Assembly (NCBI GenBank): GCA_026874595.1
Contig: CM049309.1
Span: 50,812,079-50,876,078 of the forward strand
DNA length: 64,000 nucleotides
Direction of reading: 5' to 3'
Source: Sipunculus nudus
Lineage: Eukaryota; Annelida; Sipuncula; Golfingiida; Sipunculidae
Numbering within the stretch: position 1 is the stretch's first letter; each line of letters starts with the position of its first letter. The translations under genes were made by a program, and so were the position numbers. Below are positions 61,579 to 64,000 of the stretch, one piece after another. The notes under the pieces were generated by a model. The model had not been told where the DNA came from. It worked only from the letters and a program-made list of their open reading frames with translations, and did no database searches.

Positions 61579-63093
61579 GGCTATCCTGATTATTTATTTG
61601 ACCCTATGGAACCCGGTTCAGTAGCGAACTGGTGATCTGTAGGGATATCTTCCAAACGTTATCGGGATTAAAGTCTTCGGGTCTCTGTCGTTTCTCTAAT
61701 ATACTTCTTCTAAATAGGATCTAAATGTGATCTGAATTCGGCAGGCACTGAGAGAGAATAACGGGAATTGATAGGGCCGCAGAGGAGTCACTCCTGTTAC
61801 ATATGAGGGATACTGCGGCGAGGGCAGAGATCGGCTCATATAGCAGTAAATCAATGTGATAATCAATACGGTCTTGATGTAGATAAATCTAATCACACGA
61901 CCGAGGCCATATGTATAACATAGATGTCCATCCTCCATAGATGTCCGAGCGTACCACTAATGACACCTCAGGTTCAAATGACTACTAATAATTAAGTTCC
62001 GTCAGAACAACCCCACAAGTGCTCGTGGACTGTTTATCCAAATTAACCCGATGAAATGAGTCCAAGCTAATACATAAGTCAACTGGAAAAGATTATATAT
62101 CACCTGCCTTACATAAACAGGAAATTTCCAGATAGGGGCGCGATATTTGAGCAATAAGATTGAACCTTAATGCTGATACGTCTTTATGGAGACCATAGTA
62201 AGGTCAATTAAGAAAATAAGCGACCTAGAAAACTTGTGTGCGTGTTTGTGTTTGATTGTAAAACTATTACCGGGTATTTGCCTACTGATGAATCGTCTAG
62301 ACCGATCAGAAAAAAATGCGCCGAGGGAAAACAAGCCTGGAATACATTTGCTCGGGCAGATTTGCCGGAGGACTATGGTACAATTTACATAATATAAATA
62401 TAAACAGCGTTAAGCCTTCATCACCTGAAGTTTGCTTCTTGCTCTTCTTGTGTCTGACGTGGGAAATAAATTGAATACACCCACCGTTATAATATTACTA
62501 TGTTGCGGTTATAGTAGCATAGACTATCCAGTCATTGCCTACGCCAGGATGGTACGCGTTCATCCCTTTCGAGTGTGTGTTTGTATGTTTGTTCCAACAT
62601 AACTGACGCTATCATGAACGGAATCGCATGAAATGGGCATTTCGGGAATGAGTCAATAGGGGACTGATTAGATTTTGACATGGATCCAAAATTCAGGATT
62701 GTCATAAAGGGATAATCACAGATAATCACCTTCCATTTTTCATTGTTCTATAATATAAAACTATAATATGTTTTCAACAAACAAGTCTCAGATATTCAAA
62801 GGAAATATACAAAAAATAATATTGACCATTAAATATTGCTGAATACCAAGCTATTGTGTTAATGAATGCCTAAAACCAATCTCAGTTTCAAGGAATAAGT
62901 ATAAAAAATTTTAAACAAAAAATAAAAACTTTATTTACAAGTGTGTTTGTTAATGTGTGCGTGTAACACTATAAATCCGAGATTCTGTCAAAAATAAGAC
63001 GCAAATCCCTGAAAAACACGCGAGTGTGTCAAACTTACGTGTTGTCAGGGGGATGGCACTTTGAGAAACTTGCAAAAGAATAAAGATTACACA
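61579..63093. other. Non-coding, nothing recognised
   Basis: AT-rich sequence between copies 3 and 4 of the inverted-repeat element; open frames are short and without domains. Confidence 0.5.
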
Positions 63094-63419
63094 TAATGCC
63101 AAAAAAAAAAACAAAATAAAAGGTATGGTTCTTAGGCATCGCCCGCGTCAATTTTAACCCCCCGCATAATACATTTTTATTCTGATTTTCAGCTTTCAAG
63201 AAGATAAAATATTACAATTTTGATACGATTTCCTTTGTTATGTAGTGCTTTTACCTGTTTAGCAAAAAAAAACCCTGCTTTTAGCATGCGTTTCCCTTAT
63301 CATGTGACATTTTTATCGAAACATACAGAAAAGTTTAAATAAAAAAATATACCGCCCGCCCGCATTGATTCCGAAAAACAAATGCCTGAGAACCATACCG
63401 ATCATTTTTGTTGGCCTAA
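63094..63419 (+). mobile_element. Inverted-repeat (MITE-like) element TTAGGCC, copy 4
   Basis: Full-length copy of about 326 bp with both terminal repeats (GGTATGGTTCTTAGGCA at left; TGCCTGAGAACCATACC...TTGGCCTAA at right) and the conserved core. Confidence 0.87.
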
Positions 63420-63686
63420 TGGTTTGCTACAAAAACAAGCGGATTTGTTCACCTTCATGACTGTTATGTTCGGGAAAAAATACACGGTCTTTACTGATTA
63501 CACTTCTAAGAACACATATACAGCCGTGAAGGTATGGAGGCCTCATTTTTGCAAGTGGTCTTTCTTTAGTTCAGTAAAAATTCCATCTCGTAATTACTTT
63601 TCTATTTTCATCATATTTATACGGTCTAGATCAGAGGTATAACAATAGATCTGCCATGCCGCTCCAGGTTGTGTTATTTGTCCATC
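63420..63686. other. Spacer between inverted-repeat element copies 4 and 5
   Basis: No repeat or coding feature recognised. A frame reading KYTVFTDYTSKNTYTAVKVW is open here, but without a recognisable family. Confidence 0.4.
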
Positions 63687-63969
63687 TTAGGCCAAGAAAA
63701 AAAATAATAAAAGGTATGGTTCTCAGGCACCGCGGGCGTCATTTCAAGAAGATAAAATCATACAATTTTGATAAAATTTCATTTGTTATGTATAGTGTTT
63801 TTACTTGTTTAGCAAAATAAATCTGTTTTTATCATGCTTTTCTCTATCATTTGACATTTTATCGAAACATACAAAAAAAATTTTACAAAATAAAAAAAAA
63901 AACCCGCCAGCCCGCATTGATTTCTGAAAAAAAGTGCCTGTGAACCAAACCTTATTTATTTTTTGGCCA
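63687..63969 (+). mobile_element. Inverted-repeat (MITE-like) element TTAGGCC, copy 5, internal deletion
   Basis: Starts TTAGGCCAAG, GGTATGGTTCTCAGGCACC and ends TGCCTGTGAACCAAACC...TTTTGGCCA. The strip between the left GC-rich motif and TTTCAAGAAGAT is deleted by about 45 bp. Only 268 bp separate it from copy 4, in the same orientation. Confidence 0.85.
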
Positions 63970-64000
63970 TATTTTTTTTCGTTTTATCCTTCTCTGTCAC

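Overview
This is eukaryotic, AT-rich and gene-poor DNA, most likely from a mollusc or another marine lophotrochozoan. Support for that: very long (AT)n arrays; dispersed repeats ending in GACGGAC-type runs; a GTGACCTTGAC-type repeat that I associate with mollusc genomes; tRNA-derived SINEs; a Tx1/L1-like and a CR1-like LINE remnant; and natriuretic-peptide-receptor-like first exons with spliceosomal donors. There is no bacterial gene organisation, operon, rRNA or CRISPR array.

The only protein-coding sequence I can support with confidence is two related exons on the minus strand, at 13309-14014 (exon A) and 21509-22217 (exon B). Each starts with an ATG, encodes a signal peptide and then the N-terminal half of an ANF-receptor (PBP1-fold) ligand-binding domain, and stops at a GT donor in the same phase (phase 1). 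They are about half identical in sequence. I found no exon for the rest of a receptor (second half of the ectodomain, transmembrane segment, kinase-homology or guanylate cyclase domain) either in the 7.5 kb between them or in the 13.3 kb downstream of exon A. They are therefore either two tandem genes with long introns or alternative first exons of one gene. The second reading is the most interesting hypothesis in the window.

Layout. 1-13300: dispersed repeat at the left edge, GAT-rich array, many (AT)n arrays, a degenerate ~115-bp periodic block at 7.3-7.7 kb, no recognised gene. 13309-14014: exon A, followed upstream (rightwards) by a GC-richer segment. 15-21.4 kb: microsatellites and single-copy DNA. 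21509-22217: exon B. 23.4-25.4 kb: a cluster of dispersed repeats, including a second copy of the left-edge repeat; both copies carry a perfect AGGTCA-n3-TGACCT palindrome. 27.5-28.5 kb: a candidate TIR element and a CR1-like LINE 3' end bracketed by (AT)n arrays. 29-45 kb: mostly featureless. 45.9-46.1 kb: a ~22-bp minisatellite. 52.6 and 55.2 kb: two tRNA-derived SINEs, the second inside a short tandem repeat. 56.9-64 kb: a transposon-dense end with a decayed Tx1/L1-like LINE split by a ~137-bp tandem repeat, and four of the five copies of a ~300-bp inverted-repeat element (TTAGGCC...GGCCTAA).

Limits: short exons cannot be recognised by eye, so absence of downstream exons is only an absence of recognised ones. 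Family names for repeats come from remembered motifs, not from a database search.
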